NCBI RefSeq assembly: GCF_014851765.1
Contig: NZ_JACVAI010000001.1
Span: 1,240,001 to 1,304,000 of the forward strand
Source of the DNA: Pseudomonas sp. PDM04
GTDB lineage: Bacteria > Pseudomonadota > Gammaproteobacteria > Pseudomonadales > Pseudomonadaceae
Length of the DNA stretch: 64,000 nt
Reading direction: 5' to 3'
Made by a program: the position numbers and the translations under genes. Below the pieces are notes generated by a model that worked only from the letters and a program-made list of their open reading frames with translations, searched no databases and was not told the DNA's origin. Positions 45,603-55,322 of this stretch are shown here, in pieces. How positions within the stretch are numbered: the first letter of the stretch is position 1; each line of letters opens with the position of its first letter.

Positions 45603-47090
45603 ATGGCCACACAAGAAAAGAGAACCCGAAAAATGGCTGGCGCGCAGACTCCGTTGTTCACCGCGTTGTTGATCGATGGCGAACTGGTCGCGGGTCAGGG
45701 TTTTGTCGAGCCGATCCTCAATCCGGCCACCGGTGAAGTGTTGACGCACATCGCCGAGGCCAGCACCGAACAAGTCGAAGCCGCGATCCTGGCCGCTCAC
45801 CACGCCTTCGCCAGTTGGTCCCGAACCACGCCCCAGCAACGCTCCAACCTGCTGCTGGAAATCGCCAACGCCATCGAGAAACAAGCCGACCTGCTGGCTC
45901 GCCTGGAGTCCCTGAACTGCGGCAAGCCATTGCACCTGGCTCGACAGGACGACCTGAACGCGACGGTCGATGTGTTCCGCTTCTTCGCTGGCGCCGTGCG
46001 TTGTCAGACCGGGCAGCTCAGCGGCGAGTACGTGCCGGGCTACACCAGCATGGTGCGCCGCGATCCCATCGGCGTGGTCGCCTCCATCGCGCCATGGAAC
46101 TACCCGATCATGATGGCCGCGTGGAAAATCGCCCCGGCCCTGGCCGCCGGCAACACGCTGGTGTTCAAACCCTCCGAGCACACGCCGTTGTCGATTCTGG
46201 CCCTGGCGCCCGCCCTGGCCGAGATCCTGCCGCGCGGGGTGATCAACATCATTTGTGGCGGTGGCGAAGGCGTGGGCAGCCACCTGGTCAGTCACCCGAA
46301 AATCCGCATGGTGTCGCTGACCGGCGACATCGTCACCGGGCAGAAGATCTTGCAGGCCGCGGCGAAAACCCTGAAGCGCACGCACCTCGAACTCGGCGGC
46401 AAGGCGCCGGTGATCGTCTGTAACGATGCCGATATTCAGGCAGTGGTCGAAGGCATACGCACCTACGGGTACTACAACGCTGGCCAGGACTGCACGGCGG
46501 CGTGCCGCCTCTATGCACAGGCCGGGATCCACGACCGGCTGGTGGCCGAACTCGGCGCGGCGGTCGGCAGTCTGCGCTTTGCCGGCAAACGTGACGCCGA
46601 CAACGAAATCGGCCCGCTGATCAGTACCCGCCAGCGCGACCGGGTGGCCAGTTTCGTCGAACGCGCCCTCGGCCAACCCCACATCGAACGGGTCACCGGG
46701 GCCGCGGTGCATTCCGGTGCCGGCTTCTATTACCAGCCGACCCTGTTGGCCGGCTGCAAGCAGAGCGATGAAATCGTCCAGCGGGAGGTGTTCGGCCCGG
46801 TGGTGACCGTGACCCGTTTCGAAGGGCTCGAGCAAGCGGTGGACTGGGCCAACGATTCGGAATACGGCCTGGCGTCCTCGGTCTGGACCCAGAACCTGGA
46901 CAAGGCGATGCAGGTCGCGGCGCGCTTGCAGTACGGCTGCACCTGGATCAACAGCCATTTCATGCTGGTCAGCGAAATGCCCCACGGCGGCCTGAAACGC
47001 TCGGGCTACGGCAAGGACCTGTCCAGCGATTCGCTTCAGGACTACAGCGTGGTTCGGCACATCATGGCCCGCCACGGACAGCATTTATAA
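45603..47090 (+). CDS. patD: Gamma-aminobutyraldehyde dehydrogenase-like enzyme (paralogue 1)
   Basis: A 495-residue NAD-dependent aldehyde dehydrogenase. The catalytic cysteine lies in [11 protein letters not shown] and the general-base Glu in [31 protein letters not shown] and [10 protein letters not shown] form the cofactor site. The 'QDCTAACR' form is typical of PatD/YdcW, which oxidises 4-aminobutanal to GABA in putrescine catabolism. ATG 45603 follows GGGAG; ATG 45633 is an alternative that drops ten basic residues. First structural gene of the cluster; ydcS follows 91 bases later. A second copy of the enzyme lies at 51396-52820. Confidence 0.88.
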   Translation: MATQEKRTRKMAGAQTPLFTALLIDGELVAGQGFVEPILNPATGEVLTHIAEASTEQVEAAILAAHHAFASWSRTTPQQRSNLLLEIANAIEKQADLLARLESLNCGKPLHLARQDDLNATVDVFRFFAGAVRCQTGQLSGEYVPGYTSMVRRDPIGVVASIAPWNYPIMMAAWKIAPALAAGNTLVFKPSEHTPLSILALAPALAEILPRGVINIICGGGEGVGSHLVSHPKIRMVSLTGDIVTGQKILQAAAKTLKRTHLELGGKAPVIVCNDADIQAVVEGIRTYGYYNAGQDCTAACRLYAQAGIHDRLVAELGAAVGSLRFAGKRDADNEIGPLISTRQRDRVASFVERALGQPHIERVTGAAVHSGAGFYYQPTLLAGCKQSDEIVQREVFGPVVTVTRFEGLEQAVDWANDSEYGLASSVWTQNLDKAMQVAARLQYGCTWINSHFMLVSEMPHGGLKRSGYGKDLSSDSLQDYSVVRHIMARHGQHL

Positions 47091-47181
47091 AAAGCGCACT
47101 ACGCTGACAATTAGCCGTAAAGGCATTGGCTTCACCACGTTCAACACTGCCCCGACCATAATTAAAGAAGAGGGAAACCCA

Positions 47182-48333
47182 ATGTTCGTGCACAAGACCG
47201 CACTGCTCAGTGCAATCACTACCGCGCTGCTGGCCAGCGCCAGCGTCCAGGCTGCCGAGCCGCTGAAGTCAGTCGGCGCTGGCGAAGGCCAGCTGGATAT
47301 CGTGGCGTGGCCCGGTTACATCGAACGTGGCGAAAGCGACAAGGCCTATGACTGGGTGAGCGGTTTCGAGAAAGAAACCGGCTGCAAGGTCAACGTGAAG
47401 ACCGCCGCCACCTCCGATGAAATGGTCAGCCTGATGGCCAAGGGCGGCTACGACCTGGTCACGGCGTCCGGCGACGCGTCCCTGCGCCTGATCGTCGGCA
47501 AGCGTGTGCAACCGATCAACACCGCGTTGATCCCGAACTGGAAGAACCTCGACCCACGCCTCAACGATGCGCCATGGTACGTGGTCAACAAGCAGACCTA
47601 CGGCACCCCGTACCAGTGGGGCCCGAACGTGCTGATGTACAACACCAACGTGTTCAAGACCGCGCCGGATAGCTGGGGCGTGCTGTTCAATGCGCAAAAC
47701 CTGCCGGACGGCAAGCCGAACAAGGGTCGCGTACAAGCCTATGACGGCCCGATCTACATCGCCGATGCAGCGCTGTACCTGAAAACCGCCAAGCCGGAAC
47801 TGGGCATCCAGAGCCCTTACGAGCTGACCGAAGCGCAGTACAAGGCCGTGCTCGACCTGTTGCGTGCCCAGCAGCCGCTGATCCACCGCTACTGGCACGA
47901 CACCACCGTGCAAATGAGCGACTTCAAGAACGAAGGTGTGGTCGCTTCCGGCGCCTGGCCGTATCAGGTCAACGGCCTGGTGAACGAGAAGCAGCCGATC
48001 GCGTCGACCATTCCGAAAGAAGGCGCCACCGGTTGGGCCGACACCACCATGCTGCATACCGAGGCCAAGCACCCGAACTGTGCCTACAAGTGGATGGACT
48101 GGTCGCTGCAACCGAAGGTCCAGGGTGACGTGGCGGCCTGGTTCGGTTCGTTGCCGGCGGTCCCGGCGGCGTGCAAGGAGAGCGAACTGCTCGGCGCCGA
48201 GGGCTGCAAAACCAACGGTTTCGATCAATTCGACAAGATTGCCTTCTGGAAAACCCCGCAGGCTGAAGGCGGCAAGTTCGTGCCGTACAGCCGCTGGACC
48301 CAGGACTACATCGCGATCATGGGCGGCCGTTAA
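47182..48333 (+). CDS. ydcS: YdcS-type polyamine ABC transporter substrate-binding protein
   Basis: A 383-residue periplasmic binding protein of the spermidine/putrescine type. Signal peptide with cleavage after SVQA; mature protein opens LDIVAWPGYIERGESDKAYDW. Long segments such as TAATSDEMVSLMAKGGYDLV, GRVQAYDGPIYIADAAL and IHRYWHDTTVQMSDFKNEGV agree closely with E. coli YdcS, the binding protein of the ydcSTUV-patD operon. AAAGAAGAGG precedes the ATG. A REP pair lies between it and the ATPase gene, which may raise ydcS expression relative to the membrane genes. Confidence 0.93.
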   Translation: MFVHKTALLSAITTALLASASVQAAEPLKSVGAGEGQLDIVAWPGYIERGESDKAYDWVSGFEKETGCKVNVKTAATSDEMVSLMAKGGYDLVTASGDASLRLIVGKRVQPINTALIPNWKNLDPRLNDAPWYVVNKQTYGTPYQWGPNVLMYNTNVFKTAPDSWGVLFNAQNLPDGKPNKGRVQAYDGPIYIADAALYLKTAKPELGIQSPYELTEAQYKAVLDLLRAQQPLIHRYWHDTTVQMSDFKNEGVVASGAWPYQVNGLVNEKQPIASTIPKEGATGWADTTMLHTEAKHPNCAYKWMDWSLQPKVQGDVAAWFGSLPAVPAACKESELLGAEGCKTNGFDQFDKIAFWKTPQAEGGKFVPYSRWTQDYIAIMGGR

Positions 48334-48344
48334 TCCGTCCTCCC

Positions 48345-48436
48345 GTGTGGGAGCGAGCCTGCTCGCGATGTGGGCATCACAGTCAACATCATTGCTGACT
48401 GACACACCGCCATCGCGAGCAGGCTCGCTCCCACAA
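48345..48436. repeat. Paired inverted REP element inside the transporter operon
   Basis: GTGTGGGAGCGAGCCTGCTCGCGATG and CCATCGCGAGCAGGCTCGCTCCCACA form an inverted pair after ydcS. A REP after the binding-protein gene of an ABC operon is a known way to stabilise the upstream mRNA. Confidence 0.92.
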
Positions 48437-48525
48437 ATGTGTTCGGCGGGCAGATAACCGTTTTGTTTTTCAGAAGTCCAGGCAGGGCCGCTGCGACGGC
48501 CTCCGCCTTTTTGGAGCACCGCACC

Positions 48526-49560
48526 ATGACGCTTGCAGTCCAATTCACCAACGTTTCCCGTCTGTTCGGCGATGTGAAAGCCGTAGACCGGGTTTCCATC
48601 GACATCCAGGACGGCGAGTTCTTTTCCATGCTGGGCCCTTCGGGCTCGGGCAAAACCACCTGTTTGCGCCTGATCGCCGGTTTCGAACAACCGAGCGCCG
48701 GCTCCATCCGGATTCACGGCCAAGAAGCCGCCGGGCTCCCGCCGTACGAGCGTGACGTCAACACCGTGTTTCAGGACTACGCCCTGTTCCCGCACATGAA
48801 CGTGCTCGACAACGTGGCCTACGGCCTGAAAGTCAAAGGCGTCGGCAAAAGCGAACGCCTCGCCCGCGCTGAAGAAGCCCTCGACATGGTCGCCCTCGGC
48901 GGCTACGGCGGGCGCAAACCGGTGCAGCTTTCCGGCGGTCAACGCCAACGCGTGGCCCTGGCCCGCGCGCTGGTCAATCGCCCTCGGGTGCTGCTGCTCG
49001 ACGAGCCGCTCGGCGCACTCGACCTGAAGCTGCGCGAGCAAATGCAAAGCGAGCTGAAGAAACTGCAACGCCAGCTCGGCATCACCTTCATTTTCGTCAC
49101 CCACGACCAGACCGAAGCGCTGTCGATGTCCGACCGGGTCGCCGTGTTCAACAAAGGTCGCATCGAACAAGTGGACACCCCGCGCAACCTCTACATGAAA
49201 CCGGCGACCACCTTTGTCGCGGAATTCGTCGGCACCTCCAACGTGATCCGCGGCGATCTGGCGAAGCAGCTCAGCGGCAACCCGCAACCGTTTTCGATTC
49301 GCCCGGAACACGTGCGCTTTGCCGAAGGCCCGCTGGCCAGCCATGAAATCGAAGTCAGCGGCCTGCTCCACGACATCCAATACCAGGGCAGCGCCACCCG
49401 CTATGAACTGAAGCTGGAAAACGGCCAGACCCTGAACATCAGCCAGGCCAACAATCAGTGGCTGGACGTCAGCGCCCAGCACCAGACCGGGCAACGCCTC
49501 AGCGCCCGCTGGGCACGGGAAGCGATGATCCCGCTGCACGACACCGCAGGCGGGGTGTGA
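48526..49560 (+). CDS. ydcT: YdcT-type ABC transporter ATPase
   Basis: A 344-residue ATPase of the PotA type. Walker A GPSGSGKTT, Q-loop FQDYALFPHM, signature LSGGQRQRVALARAL, Walker B VLLLDEPLGALD and H-loop FVTHDQTEA are all present, followed by a C-terminal TOBE domain (FSIRPEHVRF). The ATG at 48526 is set by GGAG; the frame is open to 48439 through non-coding DNA. The permease gene begins one base after its stop, so coupling is close. Confidence 0.94.
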   Translation: MTLAVQFTNVSRLFGDVKAVDRVSIDIQDGEFFSMLGPSGSGKTTCLRLIAGFEQPSAGSIRIHGQEAAGLPPYERDVNTVFQDYALFPHMNVLDNVAYGLKVKGVGKSERLARAEEALDMVALGGYGGRKPVQLSGGQRQRVALARALVNRPRVLLLDEPLGALDLKLREQMQSELKKLQRQLGITFIFVTHDQTEALSMSDRVAVFNKGRIEQVDTPRNLYMKPATTFVAEFVGTSNVIRGDLAKQLSGNPQPFSIRPEHVRFAEGPLASHEIEVSGLLHDIQYQGSATRYELKLENGQTLNISQANNQWLDVSAQHQTGQRLSARWAREAMIPLHDTAGGV

Positions 49561-49561
49561 C

Positions 49562-50509
49562 ATGAACAGCGTGGCAATCACCCCGACCCCGGTCAGCGGC
49601 TCGCCGTTGCGCAGGTTCTCCAACCTGCTGTACCGGCGCCCGAACTTTTACCTGTCGCTGTTGCTGGTGCCCCCGCTGCTGTGGTTTGGCGCGATCTACC
49701 TGGGTTCGTTGCTGGTGCTGTTGTGGCAAGGCTTCTATACCTTCGACGACTTCACCATGGCGGTCACCCCCGACCTGACCCTGGCCAACCTTGCCGCACT
49801 GTTCCAGCCGTCGAACTTCGACATCATCCTGCGCACCCTGAGCATGGCCATCGTGGTGTCGATCGCCAGCGCCATCGTCGCGTTCCCGATCGCCTACTAC
49901 ATGGCGCGCTACACCACCGGCAAGACCAAGGCGTTTTTCTACATCGCGGTGATGATGCCGATGTGGGCCAGCTACATCGTCAAGGCCTACGCCTGGACGC
50001 TGCTGCTGGCCAAGGGCGGCGTGGCGCAGTGGTTCGTCCAGCACCTGGGGCTGGAGCCGCTGCTGCAGTTCGTGCTGGGCATTCCGGGCGTGGGCGGCAG
50101 CACCCTGTCGACCTCCCACCTGGGACGTTTCATGGTGTTCGTCTACATCTGGCTGCCGTTCATGATCCTGCCGATCCAGGCGTCGCTGGAACGCTTGCCA
50201 CCGTCGCTGCTGCAAGCCTCCGCCGACCTCGGGGCCAAGCCGCGCCAGACCTTCATGCAGGTGATTCTGCCGCTGTCGATCCCGGGCATCGCCGCCGGTT
50301 CGATCTTTACCTTTTCCCTGACCCTGGGCGACTTCATCGTGCCGCAACTGGTGGGACCGCCCGGCTATTTCGTCGGCAGCATGGTGTACGCCCAGCAAGG
50401 CGCGATCGGCAACATGCCCATGGCCGCCGCATTCACCCTGGTGCCGATCGTGCTGATCGCCATCTACCTGACCATCGTCAAACGACTGGGGGCCTTCGAT
50501 GCACTCTGA
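49562..50509 (+). CDS. ydcU: YdcU-type ABC transporter permease
   Basis: A 315-residue integral membrane permease of the PotB type with six or seven membrane helices and the cytoplasmic EAA loop ([20 protein letters not shown]) that contacts the ATPase. A first hydrophobic segment spans about residues 30-55 ([20 protein letters not shown]). Starts one base after ydcT and overlaps ydcV by 11 bases, so the three are one translational unit. Confidence 0.93.
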   Translation: MNSVAITPTPVSGSPLRRFSNLLYRRPNFYLSLLLVPPLLWFGAIYLGSLLVLLWQGFYTFDDFTMAVTPDLTLANLAALFQPSNFDIILRTLSMAIVVSIASAIVAFPIAYYMARYTTGKTKAFFYIAVMMPMWASYIVKAYAWTLLLAKGGVAQWFVQHLGLEPLLQFVLGIPGVGGSTLSTSHLGRFMVFVYIWLPFMILPIQASLERLPPSLLQASADLGAKPRQTFMQVILPLSIPGIAAGSIFTFSLTLGDFIVPQLVGPPGYFVGSMVYAQQGAIGNMPMAAAFTLVPIVLIAIYLTIVKRLGAFDAL

Positions 50510-51308
50510 ACGAGCTTCCCTGGGTCTGCGCATCGCCGCCTGGGGCGGGTTGGTGTTCCTGCACTTCCCGATCCTGATCATCTTCCTCTACGCCTTCAAC
50601 ACCGAAGACGCGGCGTTCAGCTTTCCACCCAAGGGCTTCACCCTGAAGTGGATCAGCATCGCGTTCTCCCGTCCGGACGTGCTGGAGGCGATCAAGCTGT
50701 CGCTGCAGATCGCCGCCATCGCCACCCTGATTGCCATGGTCCTCGGCACCCTCGCGTCCGCCGCGTTGTACCGCCGGGACTTCTTCGGCAAGCAAGGCAT
50801 CTCGCTGATGCTGATCCTGCCGATTGCGCTGCCGGGGATCATCACCGGGATCGCGCTGCTGGCGACCTTCAAATCGTTGGGGATCGAGCCGGGGATGTTC
50901 ACCATCATCGTCGGCCACGCGACCTTCTGCGTGGTGATCGTCTACAACAACGTCATCGCCCGGCTGCGCCGCACTTCGCACAGCCTGATCGAGGCTTCGA
51001 TGGACCTGGGCGCCGACGGCTGGCAGACCTTCCGCTACATCATGCTGCCCAATCTCGGCTCGGCCCTGCTGGCGGGCGGCATGCTGGCGTTCGCGCTGTC
51101 GTTCGACGAAATCATCGTCACCACCTTCACCGCCGGCCATGAACGCACCCTGCCGCTGTGGCTGCTCAACCAGCTCAGCCGCCCCCGGGACGTACCGGTG
51201 ACCAACGTCGTGGCGATGCTGGTGATGATCGTGACCATGCTGCCGATTCTCGGCGCCTATTACCTGACCCGTGGCGGCGAGAGTGTCGCGGGCAGTGGCG
51301 GCAAATGA
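50499..51308 (+). CDS. ydcV: YdcV-type ABC transporter permease
   Basis: A 269-residue PotC-type permease with six membrane helices and an EAA loop ([20 protein letters not shown]). The 11-base overlap with ydcU sets the ATG at 50499. It completes the importer with ydcS, ydcT and ydcU. A perfect REP hairpin lies between it and the second patD gene. Confidence 0.93.
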   Translation: MHSERASLGLRIAAWGGLVFLHFPILIIFLYAFNTEDAAFSFPPKGFTLKWISIAFSRPDVLEAIKLSLQIAAIATLIAMVLGTLASAALYRRDFFGKQGISLMLILPIALPGIITGIALLATFKSLGIEPGMFTIIVGHATFCVVIVYNNVIARLRRTSHSLIEASMDLGADGWQTFRYIMLPNLGSALLAGGMLAFALSFDEIIVTTFTAGHERTLPLWLLNQLSRPRDVPVTNVVAMLVMIVTMLPILGAYYLTRGGESVAGSGGK

Positions 51309-51334
51309 ATCGATAACGGACACCACAACACCCC

Positions 51335-51362
51335 TGTGGGAGCGAGCAGGCTCGCTCCCACA
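51335..51362. repeat. Single perfect REP hairpin between ydcV and the second patD
   Basis: TGTGGGAGCGAG/CTCGCTCCCACA, a 12-bp perfect stem with a CAGG loop, 27 bases after the ydcV stop and 33 before the patD ATG. In another frame it reads MGASRLAP ahead of patD, a false extension. Confidence 0.9.
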
Positions 51363-51395
51363 AAAAACAAGAACAGTTTCGAAGAGGACAATGCC

Positions 51396-52820
51396 ATGCA
51401 AACCCAACTCCTGATCAACGGCCAGCTCGTCAACGGCGAAGGCCCCGCCCAACCGGTGTTCAACCCGGCGCTGGGCCGCGTGCTGGTGGAAATCAACGAA
51501 GCCAGCGAAGCCCAGGTGGACGCCGCCGTGCGCGCCGCCGATGCGGCGTTCGACAGCTGGTCACAGACCCCGCCGAAAGACCGTTCGCTGCTGCTGCTCA
51601 AACTCGCCGATGCCATCGAAGCCCACGGCGAGGAACTGGCCAAGCTGGAATCGGACAACTGCGGCAAGCCCTATAGCGCAGCACTGAACGACGAGATCCC
51701 GGCCATTGCCGATGTGTTTCGCTTCTTCGCCGGCGCCAGCCGTTGCATGAGCGGTTCGGCCGGCGGCGAATACCTGCCCGGCCACACCTCGATGATCCGT
51801 CGCGACCCGGTGGGTGTGATCGCTTCTATCGCGCCGTGGAACTACCCGCTGATGATGGTCGCCTGGAAAATCGCCCCGGCCCTGGCCGCCGGTAATACCG
51901 TGGTGCTCAAGCCGTCGGAACAAACCCCGCTGACCGCGCTGCGCCTGGCGCAATTGGCGTCGGAAATTTTCCCGGCCGGTGTACTCAACCTGGTGTTCGG
52001 TCGCGGCCCCACCGTTGGCCACCCACTGGTGAACCACCCGAAAGTGCGCATGGTGTCGCTGACCGGCTCCATCGCCACCGGTTCGAACATCATTTCCAGC
52101 ACCGCCGACAGTGTTAAACGGATGCACATGGAACTGGGCGGCAAGGCGCCGGTGATCATCTTCGACGACGCCGACATCGACGCCGCCGTGGAAGGCATTC
52201 GCACCTTCGGCTTCTACAACGCCGGCCAGGACTGCACCGCCGCGTGCCGCATCTATGCACAGGCCGGCATCTACGAAAAGTTCGTCGAGAAGCTCGGCGC
52301 GGCCGTCAGCAGCATCAAGTACGGCGTGCAGGATGACCCCTCCACCGAACTGGGCCCGCTGATCACCGCGCAACACCGCGACCGCGTGGCCGGGTTTGTC
52401 GAACGCGCCGTGGCACAGTCGCACATTCGCCTGGTCACCGGCGGCAAAGCCGTGGAAGGCAACGGTTTCTTCTTCGAACCCACCGTGCTGGCGGATGCGC
52501 AGCAGGACGACGAAATCGTGCGTCGCGAGGTGTTCGGGCCGGTGGTGTCGGTGACGAAATTCAACGATGAAGCGCAGGTGCTGGGCTGGGCCAACGATTC
52601 GGACTACGGCCTGGCCTCGTCGGTGTGGACCGCCGATGTCGGCCGCGCCCATCGCCTGTCTGCCCGCTTGCAGTACGGCTGCACCTGGGTCAACACCCAC
52701 TTCATGCTGGTCAGCGAAATGCCCCATGGCGGTCAGAAACTGTCCGGGTACGGCAAGGACATGTCGATGTACGGGTTGGAGGATTACACCGTCGTTCGCC
52801 ATGTGATGTTCAAACACTGA
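51396..52820 (+). CDS. patD: Gamma-aminobutyraldehyde dehydrogenase (paralogue 2)
   Basis: A 474-residue aldehyde dehydrogenase closely similar to the enzyme at 45603. Catalytic Cys in [11 protein letters not shown], Glu in [12 protein letters not shown], cofactor segments [20 protein letters not shown] and [14 protein letters not shown]. The length and N-terminus ([16 protein letters not shown]) are closer to E. coli PatD (474 aa), and its place after ydcV reproduces the E. coli ydcSTUV-patD order exactly. The start follows GAGGA by seven bases. Paralogue 1 is the extra copy. Confidence 0.92.
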   Translation: MQTQLLINGQLVNGEGPAQPVFNPALGRVLVEINEASEAQVDAAVRAADAAFDSWSQTPPKDRSLLLLKLADAIEAHGEELAKLESDNCGKPYSAALNDEIPAIADVFRFFAGASRCMSGSAGGEYLPGHTSMIRRDPVGVIASIAPWNYPLMMVAWKIAPALAAGNTVVLKPSEQTPLTALRLAQLASEIFPAGVLNLVFGRGPTVGHPLVNHPKVRMVSLTGSIATGSNIISSTADSVKRMHMELGGKAPVIIFDDADIDAAVEGIRTFGFYNAGQDCTAACRIYAQAGIYEKFVEKLGAAVSSIKYGVQDDPSTELGPLITAQHRDRVAGFVERAVAQSHIRLVTGGKAVEGNGFFFEPTVLADAQQDDEIVRREVFGPVVSVTKFNDEAQVLGWANDSDYGLASSVWTADVGRAHRLSARLQYGCTWVNTHFMLVSEMPHGGQKLSGYGKDMSMYGLEDYTVVRHVMFKH

Positions 52821-52831
52821 AGCATTGAAAG

Positions 52832-52899
52832 CTTCGCGAGCAAGCCCGCTCCCACAGGGCGATACATTTCAAAGGGGGGAGCGGACTTGCTCGCGAAGG
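52832..52899. repeat. Paired inverted REP element
   Basis: GCTTCGCGAGCAAGCCCGCTCCCACAG and GGGGAGCGGACTTGCTCGCGAAGG form an inverted pair after the second patD gene. Confidence 0.85.
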
Positions 52900-53053
52900 C
52901 ATCACCTCGGTTTCAAGGTAGAAGCCGGCATTAGGCATCACCGGGTTTCAAAGCCACACCCACAACAATAACCACCGATCCCGGCGGCGCCCTCTCGGCC
53001 CCGCCAAGGGTTCGGCCATCCGAAATCTGCCGATTTTCCGGAGCTGACACACC

Positions 53054-54538
53054 ATGAGCGTACTACCCGAACTCCCCACAGCAGCGGTCGACAGCGATGC
53101 CGAGCAACTGCGCCAGCTGGGTTACACCTCCAACTTCAATCGCAGCATGAGCCTGTGGGAAAACTTCGCCCTGGGCTTCACCTATCTCTCCCCGGTCGTC
53201 GGGGTCTATACCCTCTTCGGCCTGTGCCTGGCAGCCGGCGGGCCACCGATGTTCTGGGCCTACCTGCTGGTCGGTTGCGGCCAGTTGCTGGTGTGCCTGA
53301 TCTTCGGTGAAGTGGTTTCGCAGTTCCCGATTTCCGGCGGTGTGTACCCTTGGGCCCGCCGTCTGGTCGGCAAGCGCTGGGCGTGGATGGTCGGCTGGAT
53401 CTACTCCATCGCCCTGTGCGTGACCATCGCCGCCGTCGCTGTCGGCGCCGGCCCCTACCTCGCCGCGATGATGGGGTTCGAACCGAGCAACAACACCAAC
53501 ATCGTCATCGCCCTGGTGCTGACGCTGTTCGCCACCCTGGTCAACCTCAGCGGCACCAAGACGCTGGCGCGCATCGCCATGTTCGGCTTTCTCTGCGAAC
53601 TGATCGGTGCGGTGATCGTGGGTGTGTACCTGCTGATCTTCGAGCGTCATCAGCCCATCAGCGTGCTGTTCAACACCTTCGACATCAGCATCAATGGCTC
53701 GTACTTGCCGGCCTTCCTCACGGCGTCCCTGGCGGGGATGTTCCTGTACTACGGCTTCGAGGCCTGCGGCGACGTTGCCGAAGAAACCCCGAACCCGAGC
53801 AAGAAAATCCCGGTGGCCATGCGCATGACCATCTACATCGGCGGCATCGCCGCGATGTTCGCCTGCCTGGCACTGATCCTCGCCGTGCCGGACATGCAAG
53901 CGGTGATCAACGGCACCGACAAGGACCCTGTCGGCACCATTCTCAACAACGCGTTCGGACCGGTCGGCTCGAAAATGGTCATGGGCGTGGTGATGATTTC
54001 CTTCATCTCGTGTGTCATCAGCCTGCAGGCAGCGGCGAGTCGCCTGCTGTATTCCTACGCCCGCGACGAAATGGTCATCGGCAGCCGCGTACTGAAAAAA
54101 ATCTCGCCCAACACCCAGGTGCCGGTTGCCGCACTGTTCGTCTCCGGCGTGCTGCCGGCGCTGATCATCATTCTCGGCTTCTTTCTCCAGGATGCGGTTG
54201 CCACCATCGTCAGCTTCGCCGCCATCGGCATCTACCTGGCCTTCCAGATGATTGTGCTCGCCGCCCTCTACGCGCGCCTCAAAGGCTGGAAACCCAGTGG
54301 TAAATTCACCCTCGGTGCCTGGGGATGGCTGGTCAACCTCGGCGCACTGGCCTACGGCATTGGCGCCATCATCAACATGGCCTGGCCGCGCACGCCGGAT
54401 GCCGAGTGGTACGTCAACTACGCGATGGTGCTGAGCACGGCGATCGTGATCGGTCTGGGGTTGCTGTACATGTGGATTGGCAAGCCGTATGACCATGGTA
54501 CGGCGCCGGCCGGGGATGCCTGGAAGGTGGGTCGCTAG
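53054..54538 (+). CDS. APC superfamily amino acid / GABA-type permease
   Basis: A 494-residue, twelve-helix APC transporter. The opening RSMSLWENFALGFTYLSPVVG and the helix-1 unwound region with GVYTLF are typical of the amino acid/choline (GabP-like, BAT1-like) branch. A central loop EACGDVAEETPNPSKKIPVAM is the conserved cytoplasmic segment after TM6. Position after the polyamine cluster suggests uptake of GABA, a polyamine or a related amine, but the 233-base gap with a REP pair shows it may have its own promoter. A hairpin terminator follows. Confidence 0.88.
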   Translation: MSVLPELPTAAVDSDAEQLRQLGYTSNFNRSMSLWENFALGFTYLSPVVGVYTLFGLCLAAGGPPMFWAYLLVGCGQLLVCLIFGEVVSQFPISGGVYPWARRLVGKRWAWMVGWIYSIALCVTIAAVAVGAGPYLAAMMGFEPSNNTNIVIALVLTLFATLVNLSGTKTLARIAMFGFLCELIGAVIVGVYLLIFERHQPISVLFNTFDISINGSYLPAFLTASLAGMFLYYGFEACGDVAEETPNPSKKIPVAMRMTIYIGGIAAMFACLALILAVPDMQAVINGTDKDPVGTILNNAFGPVGSKMVMGVVMISFISCVISLQAAASRLLYSYARDEMVIGSRVLKKISPNTQVPVAALFVSGVLPALIIILGFFLQDAVATIVSFAAIGIYLAFQMIVLAALYARLKGWKPSGKFTLGAWGWLVNLGALAYGIGAIINMAWPRTPDAEWYVNYAMVLSTAIVIGLGLLYMWIGKPYDHGTAPAGDAWKVGR

Positions 54539-54546
54539 CGTTATTT

Positions 54547-54580
54547 GCCCCGGTGCCGCCAGGGTACCGGGGCGTTCGTT
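54547..54580 (+). terminator. Likely terminator after the APC permease
   Basis: GCCCCGGTGCC pairs with GGTACCGGGGC around GCCAG, nine bases after the stop, followed by GTTCGTTG, a weak T-rich tail. Confidence 0.6.
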
Positions 54581-54722
54581 GCCATTCATCGCCTCCTTTC
54601 GATGGGTGCATGGCCTGTTCGAGTCCTGCGTGTTCTGCAGCCGCGGGCGGAACGATCGCACGACGGGTCATGGGCGATATTCAGCCGCGGCACCGTCGCC
54701 ACGGCTGAACGCCGTTGCTCAA

Positions 54723-54908
54723 TCAAAACCGCGAAACACTGCGCATCGCATCCACCAGATAGCGCATGGCAATCCGGTCGTTCTCCGACAACTCGCGATA
54801 GCGCTCCACCAGCTTCAATTCCTCGGAATTCAGACGACGCCTTCGCCGCCCGATACCCAGGCAGGGGAAGATTCCCAACATTTCGGTGATGCCTTGTACT
54901 TTCGACAT
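54723..54908 (-). CDS. Small basic protein, 61 aa
   Basis: A short protein with an N-terminal hydrophobic/Gly part (ITEMLGIFPCLGIG), a run of five arginines (RRRRR, residues 21-25) and a helical tail (EELKLVERYRELSENDRIAM then RYLVDAMRSV). The tail resembles the last helices of some phage-type repressor and Pseudomonas regulator proteins. The ATG at 54908 has AAGGA eight bases upstream. The arginine run may bind nucleic acid or act as a membrane-adjacent anchor; both are guesses. It is monocistronic, convergent with the APC gene. Confidence 0.6.
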   Translation of the reverse strand: MSKVQGITEMLGIFPCLGIGRRRRRLNSEELKLVERYRELSENDRIAMRYLVDAMRSVSRF

Positions 54909-55322
54909 GGACGATGTCCTTCTCTAACGTCAAAGAAACTTGCAACTACTGCATCGCCCTTCCCTTTTTCAGCCGCCTCCTCGTGCCAACTGAATCCCAC
55001 CGGCCTGAGGGCAGAAACCGGTCATGCCCATAGAATAGAAACTATCCCGGCGCTGAAAAGTGGTTTTTAGAGTAATTAGTCGAAAAAAGCAGAAATGCCC
55101 TCTAATTCAGAAGTCTCTGTGGGAAACGTTAACCGGAAATGTCTTGTTTCATTGCTGCGCCATCGCCCTGACATCAACCATTTTTGCTCTGAAGGCGAAC
55201 CGTTTAAGCTATTTGGCATCTGTTCTAAGTCCGCTGCGTTTGGCCGAAGGCATGTCCGAACCCCATTTTTGATCCAGTACCTGCCAGGAACGGCATGGGA
55301 TTGCTCACGACAGGTTGTATTT
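54909..55322. other. 414-base non-coding region upstream of opgD
   Basis: Lies between the divergent 61-aa gene and opgD and is less G+C-rich than its surroundings. It should contain the opgD promoter and leader. I see no convincing -35/-10 pair, REP or hairpin; short open frames on both strands lack ribosome-binding sites. Confidence 0.5.

Noticed and set aside
47100..47181. Sigma54-type promoter before ydcS (TTGGCTTCACCACGTTC)
   Set aside because: The GG and GC doublets lack the required 10-base spacing.
47269..49623. 784-codon antisense frame across ydcS-ydcT
   Set aside because: Shadow of two clear genes; spans their intergenic REP and has no motif.
53063..54661. 532-codon antisense frame over the APC permease
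   Set aside because: Shadow frame with a low-complexity His/Asp/Arg composition.
55095..55322. 76-residue N-terminal extension of opgD
   Set aside because: It would bury the Tat signal peptide that begins at 55323.
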